DNA of 64,000 bases from Symsagittifera roscoffensis (Eukaryota > Xenacoelomorpha > Acoela > Convolutidae), in contig NC_087064.1 of the NCBI RefSeq assembly GCF_963678635.1, forward strand, positions 16,049,802 through 16,113,801, read 5' to 3'. This document shows positions 1 to 11,245 of this stretch, in pieces. The notes under the pieces were generated by a model. It saw nothing but the letters and a program-made list of their open reading frames with translations, ran no database searches and was not told where the DNA came from. Numbering within the stretch: position 1 is the first letter of the stretch; the number at the start of each line of letters is the position of its first letter. Position numbers and translations under genes: made by a program.

Positions 1-337
1 TTCTCGCTTGAGTATAGTTGGATTTTCAACTTTGTTTTTCAAACTTGATCTGAAAACAGAAACCATATTAAAACTTAACAAGTCATGTTCCTAACCTAGA
101 GACCCCCCCTTTTCACCAGTATGGTTAAAATCTTATCATTTTCATTCTACTTAAAACAATTCAATTGGAATTTCCTTAAAAGCATGCAGATTCATTTTAT
201 GTTTTAGCACCGTTAATTCTTTTTAAAATTCAATTGTCATGCCAATCACGTCTTAAGATCCCTTTACCTGTGCCGCACCCCAGTACCTAACTCAAGACTC
301 CTCCCTCACGCCCAACTCGAGACCCCGTGTCCCCAAC
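1..337 (-). other. 3' noncoding region of the retroelement
   Basis: No coding potential. Read on the minus strand there is a purine run (A4 followed by G7, plus positions 106-116), the kind of tract that primes plus-strand synthesis next to a 3' LTR. If so, the LTR would start near position 100 and run off the left edge. CTCNAG hexamers occur at about 7, 292 and 316. The purine tract assignment is inference. Confidence 0.35.
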
Positions 338-810
338 TCAGGCGATGCACAAGTAGTATTTTTTGTGCAGATACACCATTATCTCAGTTTCCGCAAAGAC
401 TACATGTAGGATAGCGTACAATTCCCTCGAGCTCAGTTTGCCCCTGTTTGGGTCATACACCGGCATTGAGACCTCCGTTATTCCTCTTTCAATCATGAAG
501 TCTCGTAGTCTTGTTAGTGCCAACATCACGTGTTCGGGATCAATTCTGTTCCTGTCATTGACCCTCGTCACTAGGAAGCACAGATATTTGCCCGGGACTT
601 GTGCTACTGATGGTGGAAGCGCTGCCATCCCTCCCAGTCCTGGTCCCTGTCTGAACAGAAACTCCACGTTCTGGTACTCTCTTCTCAAGTCAGCTTCCAA
701 TCTTGATTTGAAACTCATGTCCGCCGTGATGCAGATCGCGCTAGTCCTGTTTGACAGGATGAAGTCGCTATCCGTTATCATGATGTTTTCCGAGTACTCA
801 TTGGGTATTT
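338..810 (-). other. Macro-like domain (TARG1/OARD1 type) at the Pol C-terminus
   Basis: The last 140 or so residues follow the pattern of OARD1/TARG1-family macro domains. There is an early hydrophobic strand, a helix with SRLEADLRREYQNVEFL, a glycine-rich turn, the strand KYLCFLVTR, the helix HVMLALTRLRDFMIERGI, the strand EVSMPVYD, and a closing helix plus strand AETEIMVYLH. These match the family's spacing (strand LVTK, helix of SLEAM type, strand AMPRIG, final strand of I.VY type). The family's GAG and GCGLD ligand loops are replaced (positions corresponding to SRLEA and YDPNRGKL), so ADP-ribose hydrolysis seems unlikely. Binding or a structural role remains possible. The identification rests on visual pattern matching only. 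Confidence 0.65.
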
Positions 811-3800
811 CAAATTTCGTTTTGAAATTCCGACCTATGGTAGGCTCTGGCTCTTCTTCTTCCAGTTCCAATTTGCTTGTTTCTCTCACTTCCTTGTGCT
901 TCTTTATCATCAAATTTTCGGTGTGGGTAAGTCCTACCCCCACTCCCCGGACAAAAATATTTATCGACGTCCCCGTCGATGTTGTCGGGTCTGAATTGTC
1001 CGGAGGAATGTCCAGTGGCCTATCTATTGCCGTCCACACGAAAAGAAGGTCCTCTGCCTTCATATAATTTGCCGATGATACGTCGACTTGTTGAATGCTT
1101 TGTTTTTCGCGGCTCTCGTCTTTGACATCGCGCATCCACTCTAGTATCCTCAAGTTCGTGTTCTCCCTCCTCTCTATCTCACTCTGTTCGAGATCCGTCT
1201 CCAATTCTGGCGTTGAGTAGTCTTCCTGCGGATAGTGTCCACCATCGTCAATGACCTGCCATTCCTCTTCGGCTTCCAGTTCGCCTGCACTCAGTAGTTC
1301 CTCGCCCAATTTGTCTGGCTGTATCTTATCGATCAAGAAGTCATCCCCGTACCTGTTGTACCTCATGCCGGTCCGTTTACGATTGCCAGTCCTGGTCCCT
1401 GGTGGTATTGGTCGATCTGGCTCCATCCACTTCGGCACCTCATCTTGCTCCGGGTCGTTCCAGTCTTCTTCTACAAATGATCCTGCTTCAGACTCCACTT
1501 CTATCTTTTCATTGTCGTCTAAACTCAAGTTCTCATTACCATCATTCTTCTCTCTGGTGCCTTTTTCATTCACTTCACACGCTGGCTCTACCACCAGGTA
1601 CTCAAGACCCTCCATGTCCTTCGGTATGCACCAATCCTCCGGGGACGGGACGTGAGGCTTCAGATTTTCATAATGTGCCGCTCGCCCAGTACTCAAGCGA
1701 TAGAACCGTCCTTGTTGATGAACTTCCGTTATCATGAATGGTCCCCTCCACTTCTTGAGTAGTTTCTTTGTTCCCTTGGGCGGTATGACATTTTGGAAGA
1801 CCCACACGTATTGGCCCACTTCATATGGCTTCGCTTGTAATATTTTTTCGTCATATTTTCTGCGTTGCCTCATTTGCGCTTGCGCCGTGTTCCTCCTGCA
1901 TAGCTCGTTTAACTCATGTTGTCTTTTGATCGCTTCTTTCACGTATGCCTGAGGCGACGTCCTTTTCCCTTCGTATTCCGGGTAAAAGAATGTCAGAGGC
2001 ATTGCTCTCTCCCTGCCCGTCAACATCATGAAGGGACTGATGCCCGTCGTTGAGTGTTGTGTACTGTTGTAGGCCCCTACTACCTGTGGCAGGTATTTAT
2101 CCCGATCCGTCATGTATCTTGAGCAGTACACCCTCAACATGTTGACCAGTGTCCTGTTTTGTCTCTCTACCAACCCGTTGGTCTGTGGATGGTAGGTTGT
2201 CGAATGTGCTTGAGCAATGTGCGATCTCTTCATCAATTCTTTTGTCAAGTCCCCCACAAAAGCTTTGCCGTTGTCCGACTGGAAAGTCATTGGAGAACCA
2301 TATCGCGATATCCAATGCGTTATCAGATGATCACATGTCTCCTCGGCCGAGGCTGTCTGGCACGGAACCGCTTCCGCCAACTTTGTGAAGTGATCTATTA
2401 TAACCAGTATCTGGTTATATCCCGACTCTGTCATGCAGATTTTTTGATGGTCTATCTGCACCACTTCATTGAACTCCGAGCTCTCGACAGACTTGAGGGG
2501 AAACTTCATCTTCCTTGGGTCTTTTACCTGGAGACATGCCAGGCAGGCATTCACCCACCTCTCGCAAGCTTTTCTCATTCCTGGCCAATCAAACCTGTGA
2601 AGTATCCTTTGTTGTACTTTATCTATCCCCTGGTGTCCCATCTGGTCGTGCGATCTGAAAAGCACCTCCGTTTGGTACAATTGCGGCAGTATGATGAGGT
2701 TGTGTTTGTGTAATATCTTCTCCTCATCTTTCCTTTTGCATGCTACCACCCCATCAGCTGTGTGGTAGAGTAAGTCTTTCTTTTCTTTGTAGAACTGGCT
2801 CAAGATCTTGTAGCTGTCCTCCTCGAGTTCCCCCTTCTCCTTGACCCCCGAATGGATCCATTTGGAGAGATTACTTGTCATTTTGTCATTCTGTTGGGCT
2901 CTTATTAGGTCTGACAGCCTGTATCTCGCCTTGACATGCTCCTTTAGCGCCATGATCTGTCCATTCATCTCACCAGGGTTGTGGATGTCGTCGCTCAGCT
3001 TCACGCATATCATCCTTTTCACGATTTTCATATCATCTTCTGGTACCAGATTCGTTCTGATGTTTGAGTTGCATGATAGTTCCCTGAATGGTTTCCTTGC
3101 AACCGCAATTTTCTCAAGTTCCTCACCACCTCGCATCTCCTGTATGTCCATGTTGTATGTTCCTGAAGATGGATCCGTCTGTAACTCCCTGTCGTGGTGC
3201 CTTGTCTTCTCTTCCGCCAATATCATGCACAGACTGTCTTGGTTTTCGCTGCTCTCATCCGAGTCTTCATCCCATCCTTCACGCTCCCCGGACAATTTTC
3301 CTTCTCCGGTTCCTTCTTCCGTGAATCTGGAACACTCCCCGGACTCTTGACCTAGTCCCAGGTGTTCAGTATCTTCTTTGAACGTCTCTTTCTTTTTCCT
3401 AACCTTGGTCTGCTCCAGAATGTTTTCGGGGATTTTGTCAACTAGTGACCGCACGACATCTTTGCTGTCAGTGACGCTTCCTCTTGATGAGTCAGTATCG
3501 TTCACTGTCTCTTTTCTCCGAAGTATAGTGACTTCCAGTTCCTCTTGACCCTTCTCTTGGATCACGGGCTTATCATCTGATAGTTTCTCGAGCAACCTCA
3601 TTAAGTCATCATCTATCTGTGCAGTTCCTGCTTCTACCTGGTTGAGATCATAGCCTTTTGTCTTGAGCGTCTCCTTCACGATCTTCGACTTGAGTATTAT
3701 CTCAATCGGAATCCTCTTGCTCCTCTTCAAGATGGTCTTCTCTGGAGGCTCTTTAGGCAATTCAGGATGTTTTTCTATCGGTTTGCCTGACTTGTCCAGC

Positions 3801-5101
3801 CATCTCGTGAGTGGAAGACTGTCGTACGTTTCCTTGTCCATGAAGGAGAAGCCATCTTTGATTTCAGGTCTGTCTGCCTCTCTTTGCTCTTGTCTCTCGT
3901 AGAACTCCGTCTTCTTACTCAAGTTGTCGGCATTCTGATGTTTATCTCGTGTTCTATGCTCAATTATCATGTTGTATCCGTCCAGGCGAACTATCCACCT
4001 CCCAATGTAACTTTGGTCCATTGAGTACGTTTTCAGCCAGCTCAGTGCTCGGTTGTCGACTCGCAACTTGAATGGCTCACTGCCCAGGTATGCCCTGTAT
4101 TTCTCGACAAAGGTAACCACCGCGAACATCTCTGCTTTCGGTGCTCCGTACTTCATTTCCGTGTCGCTCAGGACTTTGCTCCCGTACGCTATTGGTCTCA
4201 AGACTGTCTTCCCATTCCATTCTTGTTCTTGGTGGAGAATCCCAGAAATCGCGACTACCGACGCATCCGTGTCCAGCACGTACATCCCTTTCTCAGTCGG
4301 CATACCCAGTACTGGTGCCTCACATAGCTCTTTCTTTATTCTCTGGAATGACTCTTCTGCTGCGTTGTTCCACGTGAACTTCTTGCCCTTGTGTCTCATT
4401 AATTGTTGCATCGGGTATACCTTGTCCGCATAGCCTTTGATGAATTCTCTATAATAGTTAGCGAAACCCAGGAAGCTCATCAACTGGTGCTCTGTCTTGG
4501 GTGATTTCCAGGTCAGGACTGCTTCCACGGCGTCCGTATCAGGTCTGATGCCGTGCTTGTCTACCATCCTGCCCAAGTATTTTATTGAGTCTTTGAGTAT
4601 CTCGCACTTTGATGGTTTACACTTTAGCCCCGACCTCTTCATGCATGCAAACACTTCGTCAAGTCTCTCAATGTGGTCTTCCAGTGTTGGCGTGGCTATT
4701 ACCACGTCATCCACGTAGCACATTACCAGGTTGCCATACTTCTTCGTCACGCCTATCAGCGCGTGTGCCATCAACCGCTGAAACGTGGCTGTGGCATTGC
4801 AGAGTCCAATTGGCATCCGTTTCCATTGAAACAGACCCAACTCGCAGGCAAACCCTGTCTCGTCCCTGTCCTGCTTCCTTAGTTGTACCTGCCAAAAGGC
4901 CGAGCCTAAATCAAGAGTCGTAAAAAATTTTGCATCACCTAACTTCGAGAGGCTCTCATCAATCCTAGGTATGGGATAGGCATCCTTCACCGTGACGGAG
5001 TTCAGGTATCGAAAGTCACATCAAAACCTCAACTGGTCGCCTTTCTTTTTGGCCATCACTACTCCACACGCGTACGGTGACTTGGATGGTTCTATCATGT
5101 C
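338..5101 (-). CDS. Pol part of Gag-Pol: RT, RNase H, integrase, macro-like C-terminus
   Basis: Same reading frame as Gag-protease, from which it is separated by TAA (5102-5104) and TGA (5021-5023). The open part after the TGA is about 1,550 residues. In order: RT with LDLGSAF (near residue 28) and YVDDVV (near 92); RNase H with LDTDAS (near 240); a long acidic, charged linker of about 400 residues that is unusual for gypsy Pol; an integrase HHCC zinc finger (HDQMGHQG ... CLACLQVK); the catalytic core with QIDHQK, FQSDNGKAF and HPQTNGLVERQN; a GPY/F-like segment (KKWRGPF); a second acidic linker; and a macro-like domain in the last 140 residues. Family knowledge gives the enzymatic roles: copying element RNA and inserting the DNA. 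The stops cut inside the RT fingers, so function is doubtful unless both are read through. Confidence 0.9.
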
Positions 5102-5104
5102 TTA
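5021..5104 (-). other. Two in-frame nonsense codons in the RT region
   Basis: Reading on the minus strand, TAA at 5102-5104 is followed 26 codons later by TGA at 5021-5023. The 26 codons between them and the flanking segments all read as normal gypsy RT N-terminal sequence (for example SPYACGVVMAKKK), in one frame with both Gag and Pol. So these are point nonsense changes, not frame boundaries. Confidence 0.9.
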
Positions 5105-8100
5105 CTCTAGTAACGTCTCGATTTCTTTTCTACACGCGTCCGATTTGTGTGGGGTCATGCGCCTCGCCCCCTCCCTGTGTGGTACCGCGTTTTCCTCAAG
5201 CTCTATTTCATGCTCAACAAAATTACAACACCCGATATCCGCCTTATGCCTCGAAAAAACTTCCTCGTTCCGCTCTAGTACGTCCTTGATAGCTTCGAGC
5301 TGTTCATCTTTCAGTTTGCCCCTCAAATGTTCAATCTCCGGCAGAACCGGTTTATCAGTTTGCATTTCATCTAGTGTGGGTCGCTCCGGAAAGTTTGAAC
5401 AGCTCGACAGTCCATCATCCGTTTCTGACTTAAGTGATTTAATAAGACCTGAAGACTCTTTTATTTTCTGCAATCGTCTCAAGATACAAATTTTGTCCCT
5501 ATGATTGGGACAATCAACAACTTCATTTTGTTTTGAGTTCTCGATCGTTTCATATCGAGTTTTAACCGGTAAAGCATATCCCAGTTTCCTCCCTCTCTGT
5601 ATCGTGATCGGTATATCAAGGGTATTCAACAAGACACTGACGCAGAGGCCGCTCTTCGTTATCGAGAATGATCTTCCTAAAACAGCAGCACTTTGACTAT
5701 TAGGATTCGGAACTATACACACTTGCTTGTTGTCACTTAGTTCATTGTAATTTTTCATCCTCAAGCTTACGATTGCCGCTTCATTAGCCTTTAGCCTCAC
5801 CCTCCTACTCAAGAATACCGGTGCTTTGTTTTCATTTGCCATTATTAAATTTACCGGTTTGATTGCGTACCTCCTATCCGGGTTCCGTATCCTGAACATT
5901 GCGTTATTTAGATCAATCGTTACGTCGAAATTCCTGATGAAGTCTCTGCCCAAAATGAATTGGTCAGATTCATCTAGGTTTTCTACCACGATAAAGCTCA
6001 TCCACAGGTTACGTTCCCCCAAATTGAGGGCTATTATCGGCGTCCTGCCCAGCACCCGAAGGGCCCCTTTGTTTGCAGCTGACAGCCGTATTCTCGAGTC
6101 TATCAAGTCACCTTTGTCAAAGCCCATCCTTTCCCAAGTTTCTATTGGTATGACGCTCAAGACTGCTCCCGTATCAAGTAACCCACGCAACTGAGACTTT
6201 TTGCCACTTATATCTAGCACGTGCCCTGTCACATCTGCCTCTGTCCCGATGTGCATTGCATCTTCTTCAAGCATGGCGCAGTGTCCAATCGATCTCACTT
6301 TCAACTCTTCTTTCCCTACGTAGATTTGCCCAATTAGGTCTTCGTCACATGTTATCATTGTCTTGGTATAGATGTTGATCCCATCTATATTTAGCATCAC
6401 CTCGTGTGAACCATAAGCTTCAGTATACCTGTTATCAACACGTACCGACTTGCTGCCCCCTCTCGTGAGTAGTGCTCTCAACGCTCTAGAAGTCGTTTGT
6501 GGGCTTATACAGCTCAAGTAATCTGCGTACACGTCAATGTGCATCCTTGTCTGGTCGCTCGGTTCGCTCAAGTTTCTGGTTACCTCGTGGCCGCCCACTG
6601 TGATTATCGACATTATTCTAGCCCCAATTTTCGATATGCCGAATGGCTTTCCCGTCACCATTTTTACAGTGTTACAATTCCCCGTCTTTGTTGAGCCTGG
6701 TACAGCCTCTGGTGCTTGGTTCGATCCGGTTAATGCTTCGTTAAAATTCTGTCTTTCGATCTCCAGCTTTAGTCGTTGCTCTATTTCTTTCGCAGCCAGA
6801 TCCTGTTTCACTTTGGCAATTGCTTCCGTCGCCGCTTTCTCATAATTTATCTCTAGAGAGTTCCCGGCCGCGGATTCTATCGCACCATTAAAATGTGTTA
6901 CAGCTTTCACTGTCTTCGTCGGCAATTCCGTGCTTGGTGCTCCTAAGTTCCTCGATTCAAACTCGTTTTGCCTGTTCCGCTGATTCTGCACCGTCGCTAA
7001 TGCCAACTTATGTTTGGGGTGACTCTGGTCCTTGACCGCTTCCCAGAACAAGGGACAATCCATTCTGAAGTGCCCCTCCTGGTTACAGAAGAAGCATCTA
7101 GCGCCTATCTTGATGATTAAGCCATTATAGTACTCGTGTTCCTCCATCTGGCTCATGTCTTCCTCATCCGGTGCGTATCCTAGGCTCTTCATGCCTTGTT
7201 TGTATGTTGTGCAGTCAGCCACGTGGTGATCCGCCGACCCGCAGTTCGCGCATGATCTGCGCTTGTCCATATCATCTCTAGGTTTGTACCATGATGACCT
7301 CTGGGGTTGGCCTCCCCCTTGCGTGTTCCTGTTTTCTGAATATGAGTATTTCTTGGGCTTCATCAGCATGTATTCCCTTGATTTCTGTCTCATTTCTTCT
7401 GGGGTTGGTGCGCTGTCTTTCGACAATGTGTAGTATGTTGCTAACATTGTCCTTAAGTCATCACTTTTTACCCCATCAATGAACTTCGAGGCAATGCTGA
7501 AGTTTCTTCTGTTTGTCGACTCCTCTGGGTCACTCCTTCTTCTCAAGCTCTCAAGGTCATCTAGGAACCGATCAATTGACTCATCGTCCCTCTGTCTTCT
7601 CTTTTCAAATCGCATCATCGCTTGGTGACCCTTCATGCCTGATCCGAATCGATTCAGCAATATTTCGAAGATTTTGTCCGCGGTATCGCGTTCTTCTTCT
7701 TTCTTTGCAACCACGCATTTTAATGCCGTGCCTTCCAGGTTGCTGAGTATGGCTGTGCATGCTTGCCTTTCATCATTTAAGTTATCTTGCTCTAGATGTA
7801 ATCTCATCACTTCCACCCACGTATCAATGCATCCATCGGAGTCGTCTTTGAATTCTTTTGGCTTCTTGAAAGTTTTTCTTGATTTTCCTTCTCTCCTATC
7901 GCTCGAGTCAGTGTTTTTCGTGGCGAAGGCCTCTAGAGTCCTGTTCATCATCTCCCAAGTGCTTGCCCACGTCATTGCATCCGTACCTGCGTTGCTGCTA
8001 GCTGTTGAGTCCCCCGGACCACTCGTTGTGTTTGATGTCCCACTTTTCATGATTGTTTTAGCAGCCGTTGGTGCTATGCTTACCGCATCCCGGTTTAAAG

Positions 8101-9142
8101 GCAACGGTGTCGATTGCCGTTTGTTCCTTTGTGGTTCCACAAAGTCAACTCTGGTGCCTTGCGTGCGATCCGCTGCCGGTCTTTCTTGTGAGGCAGAATT
8201 TCTCAAGATTGCATCCAATTTCGCCTGTATTGCACACGAACTTTCGGCCTGATTCCTGTTCATTATGTCCATTCTCTTTTCCAGGCTACCTAATTGGCTG
8301 TTGACATCATCATATCGGTTTTTCAACTGTTGCATATCTTTTTTGATGTTCTTATCTCGTTCTTCATTGGTGGCATCTACCTTGTCCGACATCTGCTGGA
8401 GTCTCTCGTCTGTCGCCTTAGCCAGATTAAAATAACTATCCAGATACTCGTGTTTGTTGTATTTCAACTCTTTCCTTATTAAGTCTCTATCTTCCTCACT
8501 GTACTTCAGTTTCTTGTCGATCTGATTTAGTTTTGTCATCAGGTCTCCAAGCTCAAGAGTAGCTGTTTCATGATCAGCCGTTATCTTGTTTTCGGCCGTC
8601 GCTTCCTTTCTGGCTTGTTCTTCCTTTGGGTCGGCTTCTGTCGCCTTCGTGCTCACTGTCCCAAATGTTCGTCCTCTTCCAGTCTGTGATTCCTCGGCCG
8701 TGTTGTCTTTCGATTTCATTCCGACCATCATCGCCAACTTTTCTGTAAAAGATGTCTTCTTTACTTGAGAGTCATCTTTCACCGTTTCTCGGGTATTGCC
8801 TGTTGTGTCTTCCAACGCGTCTATCGGCGAAAACTCCACGGTTTTTGGATTTTGATCTTCCATATGGGGCATCGGTGTGGATTCCGTTGTCTTTTTCTCC
8901 ACTTCATCTACGCTCTGGTCTGGTGTCTCTAGGTCGATTTCGATTGTGGGCTCCACCTGTTTTTCCCTCGCATCTTCTCGCGTCTTGCTCTCGGTGCCAC
9001 TCCTCGTGCTGACCATGCTAACTGAAAAGTTATCTTTTGTTTTGCCTGGGCCCCTTGATGTCGTTCCGCGTAGCGACGAGTTATATTTCGTGTTTGATCC
9101 ACTTGACCTTTTTTCTAGCACCGGTACCCTACTCCGTCTCAT
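5102..9142 (-). CDS. Gag-protease part of the retroelement polyprotein
   Basis: Starts with ATG at 9142-9140 and runs 1,346 codons to the TAA at 5102. The N-terminal 250 residues are polar and low in complexity. A long charged helical stretch follows, likely coiled coil (residues about 190-310). A retrotransposon Gag-like region (about 420-600) precedes two zinc knuckles, CANCGSADHHVADC near residue 630 and CFFCNQEGHFRMDC near 681. These bind nucleic acid in Gag proteins. The aspartic protease has LLDTGAVLSVIP near residue 988 and an ILGRDFI motif further on, the usual retropepsin signatures. The end of this frame already contains the start of RT (ETLLE), so the stop is inside RT and the natural protein would be a Gag-Pol fusion in one frame. 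Confidence 0.9.
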   Translation of the reverse strand: MRRSRVPVLEKRSSGSNTKYNSSLRGTTSRGPGKTKDNFSVSMVSTRSGTESKTREDAREKQVEPTIEIDLETPDQSVDEVEKKTTESTPMPHMEDQNPKTVEFSPIDALEDTTGNTRETVKDDSQVKKTSFTEKLAMMVGMKSKDNTAEESQTGRGRTFGTVSTKATEADPKEEQARKEATAENKITADHETATLELGDLMTKLNQIDKKLKYSEEDRDLIRKELKYNKHEYLDSYFNLAKATDERLQQMSDKVDATNEERDKNIKKDMQQLKNRYDDVNSQLGSLEKRMDIMNRNQAESSCAIQAKLDAILRNSASQERPAADRTQGTRVDFVEPQRNKRQSTPLPLNRDAVSIAPTAAKTIMKSGTSNTTSGPGDSTASSNAGTDAMTWASTWEMMNRTLEAFATKNTDSSDRREGKSRKTFKKPKEFKDDSDGCIDTWVEVMRLHLEQDNLNDERQACTAILSNLEGTALKCVVAKKEEERDTADKIFEILLNRFGSGMKGHQAMMRFEKRRQRDDESIDRFLDDLESLRRRSDPEESTNRRNFSIASKFIDGVKSDDLRTMLATYYTLSKDSAPTPEEMRQKSREYMLMKPKKYSYSENRNTQGGGQPQRSSWYKPRDDMDKRRSCANCGSADHHVADCTTYKQGMKSLGYAPDEEDMSQMEEHEYYNGLIIKIGARCFFCNQEGHFRMDCPLFWEAVKDQSHPKHKLALATVQNQRNRQNEFESRNLGAPSTELPTKTVKAVTHFNGAIESAAGNSLEINYEKAATEAIAKVKQDLAAKEIEQRLKLEIERQNFNEALTGSNQAPEAVPGSTKTGNCNTVKMVTGKPFGISKIGARIMSIITVGGHEVTRNLSEPSDQTRMHIDVYADYLSCISPQTTSRALRALLTRGGSKSVRVDNRYTEAYGSHEVMLNIDGINIYTKTMITCDEDLIGQIYVGKEELKVRSIGHCAMLEEDAMHIGTEADVTGHVLDISGKKSQLRGLLDTGAVLSVIPIETWERMGFDKGDLIDSRIRLSAANKGALRVLGRTPIIALNLGERNLWMSFIVVENLDESDQFILGRDFIRNFDVTIDLNNAMFRIRNPDRRYAIKPVNLIMANENKAPVFLSRRVRLKANEAAIVSLRMKNYNELSDNKQVCIVPNPNSQSAAVLGRSFSITKSGLCVSVLLNTLDIPITIQRGRKLGYALPVKTRYETIENSKQNEVVDCPNHRDKICILRRLQKIKESSGLIKSLKSETDDGLSSCSNFPERPTLDEMQTDKPVLPEIEHLRGKLKDEQLEAIKDVLERNEEVFSRHKADIGCCNFVEHEIELEENAVPHREGARRMTPHKSDACRKEIETLLE

Positions 9143-9492
9143 TATTTCTATTTACAATTGCTCGTATTTACAATATTACTATAAACACAATTCCTAATCT
9201 AAGAATAAAAATCTTTTCAGAAAAAAAAATTTTTTAAAAGAAATATGCTACGTGGTAAAAACCTTGTTCCAGTTCTCTTTCTAAACTTTTCGAGAAACTT
9301 TCTTTATTTGTGATCTCAACCGTACCGGGTTCCAATTAGTCTTGTTCTGTCTTAATTCTGTCTTAAAACACTTATTGTAATTTTACTTCAATTTTTATAC
9401 CGTCCCAAGACTTCCAACTACCGTCCCTACTCTTCTTTGTATCGTCCCAGGCTTCTTTCTACTGTCCCAAGACTGTTCGGTACTGTCCCAGT
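9143..9492 (-). other. Retroelement leader just upstream of Gag
   Basis: AT-rich noncoding stretch between the Gag start and the repeat block. I see no gene in it. From about 9400 it grades into degenerate CCGTCCCAAG-like units that foreshadow the minisatellite. Confidence 0.5.
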
Positions 9493-11245
9493 ACTTCGTC
9501 AGTGTCCCAAGACCCTTGTCCTGAGAGTACTATCCCAAGGCTACTGTCCCAAGGCTAGTGTCCCAAGACTAGTGTCCCAAGACTACTGTCCCAAGGCTAG
9601 TGTCCCAAGACTAGTGTCCCAAGACTACTGTCCCAAGGCTAGTGTCCCAAGGCTAGTGTCCCAAGGATACTGTCCCAAGGCTAGTGCCCCAAGCCTAGTG
9701 TCCCAAGACTAGTGTCCCAAGGCTAGTGCCCCAAGCCTAGTGTCCCAAGACTACTGTCCCAAGGCTTAGTGTCCCAAGGCTAGTGTCCCAAGACTACTGT
9801 CCCAAGGCTTAGTGTCCCAAGGCTAGTGTCCCAAGACTACTGTCCCAAGGCTAGTGTCCCAAGACTACTGTCCCAAGACTACTATCCCAAGGCTAGTGTC
9901 CCAAGACTACTGTCCCAAGGCTAGTGTCCCAAGACTAGTGTCCCAAGACTACTGTCCCAAGGCTAGTGTCCCAAGGCTAGTGTCCCAAGGATACTGTCCC
10001 AAGGCTAGTGCCCCAAGCCTAGTGTCCCAAGACTAGTGTCCCAAGGCTACTGTCCCAAGGCTAGTGTCCCAAGACTAGTGTCCCAAGACTACTGTCCCAA
10101 GGCTAGTGTCCCAAGACTAGTGTCCCAAGACTACTGTCCCAAGGCTAGTGTCCCAAGGCTAGTGTCCCAAGGATACTGTCCCAAGGCTAGTGCCCCAAGC
10201 CTAGTGTCCCAAGACTAGTGTCCCAAGGCTAGTGCCCCAAGCCTAGTGTCCCAAGACTACTGTCCCAAGGCTTAGTGTCCCAAGGCTAGTGTCCCAAGAC
10301 TACTGTCCCAAGGCTTAGTGTCCCAAGGCTAGTGTCCCAAGACTACTGTCCCAAGGCTAGTGTCCCAAGACTACTGTCCCAAGACTACTATCCCAAGGCT
10401 AGTGTCCCAAGACTACTGTCCCAAGACCCTTGTCCCAAGACCCTTGTCCCAAGACCACTGTCCCAAGACCACTGTCCCAAGACCCTGTCCCAAGACCCTT
10501 GTCCCAAGACCACTGTCCCAAGACCACTGTCCCAAGACCACTGTCCCAAGACTGTATCAAGACTGTTCTGGTCCAACACTGTCCCAGGACTGCACTGTCC
10601 CAAGACTATCCCCAGACTGCTCTGTCCCAAGACTTCTTTGGCACTGTCCCAAGACTGTTGACAAGTGTCTGAGCGGTGGGACCTCTTTCTTCTTCGTTAT
10701 GGGGATTTCTTGATTCACTGTACCTTGTACCACCACTCAAGCTCTAGTAAAATTTTCCCAAAAACCCTCTCTTAAAAGCCAAATGCTGACCCCCCTTTTT
10801 CTTATTTCTTTTTAATTACCTCTCTTTCAATGTTCCAAGCAACTTGAGACCAAAACCTGTACGCAGGTATCTTGTGATCACCTGTTCGTATAAAAACTAA
10901 ACACAAATCCTCACCAAAATGCAACAAAAATCCAAGCTAGAAAAAGTAATAAAAACGGAAAGATGAGCCCACCTAAAATTCAAAGGTGACCAATGTCTAC
11001 CTTTTGTCGAAAAAAAAATTGTCTGGTACCTAATTGCCACGCGTTTTCCTCCCCCCAACTAATAATCTTATTGGGTATCACCAGAATTGTCTACGTCCGT
11101 TCCCCCCTACCAATCCGACCAGGGTACCTCCCTTAACTCAAGTTCAAATTTCGATATCCACTTATTGTAACCAACGCGTGTTAATGTCTAATATAACTAA
11201 GTCAACGATGTCGACTAATTAGTTACTCTAATTTTCCCCGTTTTT
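9493..11245. repeat. Large tandem duplication, copy 1 (about 1.75 kb)
   Basis: The block starts ACTTCGTCAGTGTCCC and contains a minisatellite followed by about 580 bp of unique noncoding sequence ending in CCCCGTTTTT. The same block follows immediately from 11246. The unique parts look identical by eye at an offset of 1,782 bp, whereas the block starts are 1,753 bp apart. The difference of 29 bp lies in the minisatellite. Near-identity implies a recent event. Confidence 0.9.
9508..10660. repeat. 12-bp minisatellite, array 1
   Basis: About 90 units of GTCCCAAGACTA or GTCCCAAGGCTA, with 13-bp GGCTTA variants and GACCCTT/GACCACT variants towards the right end. Because the period is a multiple of three, open frames arise in several phases on both strands; these are artefacts of the repeat and not genes. 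Confidence 0.95.

Noticed and set aside
1-125. Left LTR of the gypsy element
   Set aside because: No matching copy was found by eye between 9,143 and 14,800, so an LTR cannot be supported.
338-810. Envelope protein at the 3' end of the element
   Set aside because: No signal peptide, no transmembrane segment and no separate frame; the segment is in frame with Pol and looks like a macro domain.
363-4923. Many plus-strand open frames opposite Pol (for example 363-1067 and 2841-3350)
   Set aside because: They are antisense shadows of a strongly coding frame with recognisable domains.
5021-5104. Alternative genetic code with TAA and TGA as sense codons
   Set aside because: All host genes in the window end properly with TAA, TAG or TGA and contain none inside.
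9437-10713. Several open frames of 60-117 codons on both strands in the minisatellite (also 11,818-12,495)
   Set aside because: They arise because the 12-bp unit is divisible by three and happens to lack stops; all are low-complexity repeats of the same few residues and are duplicated with the array.
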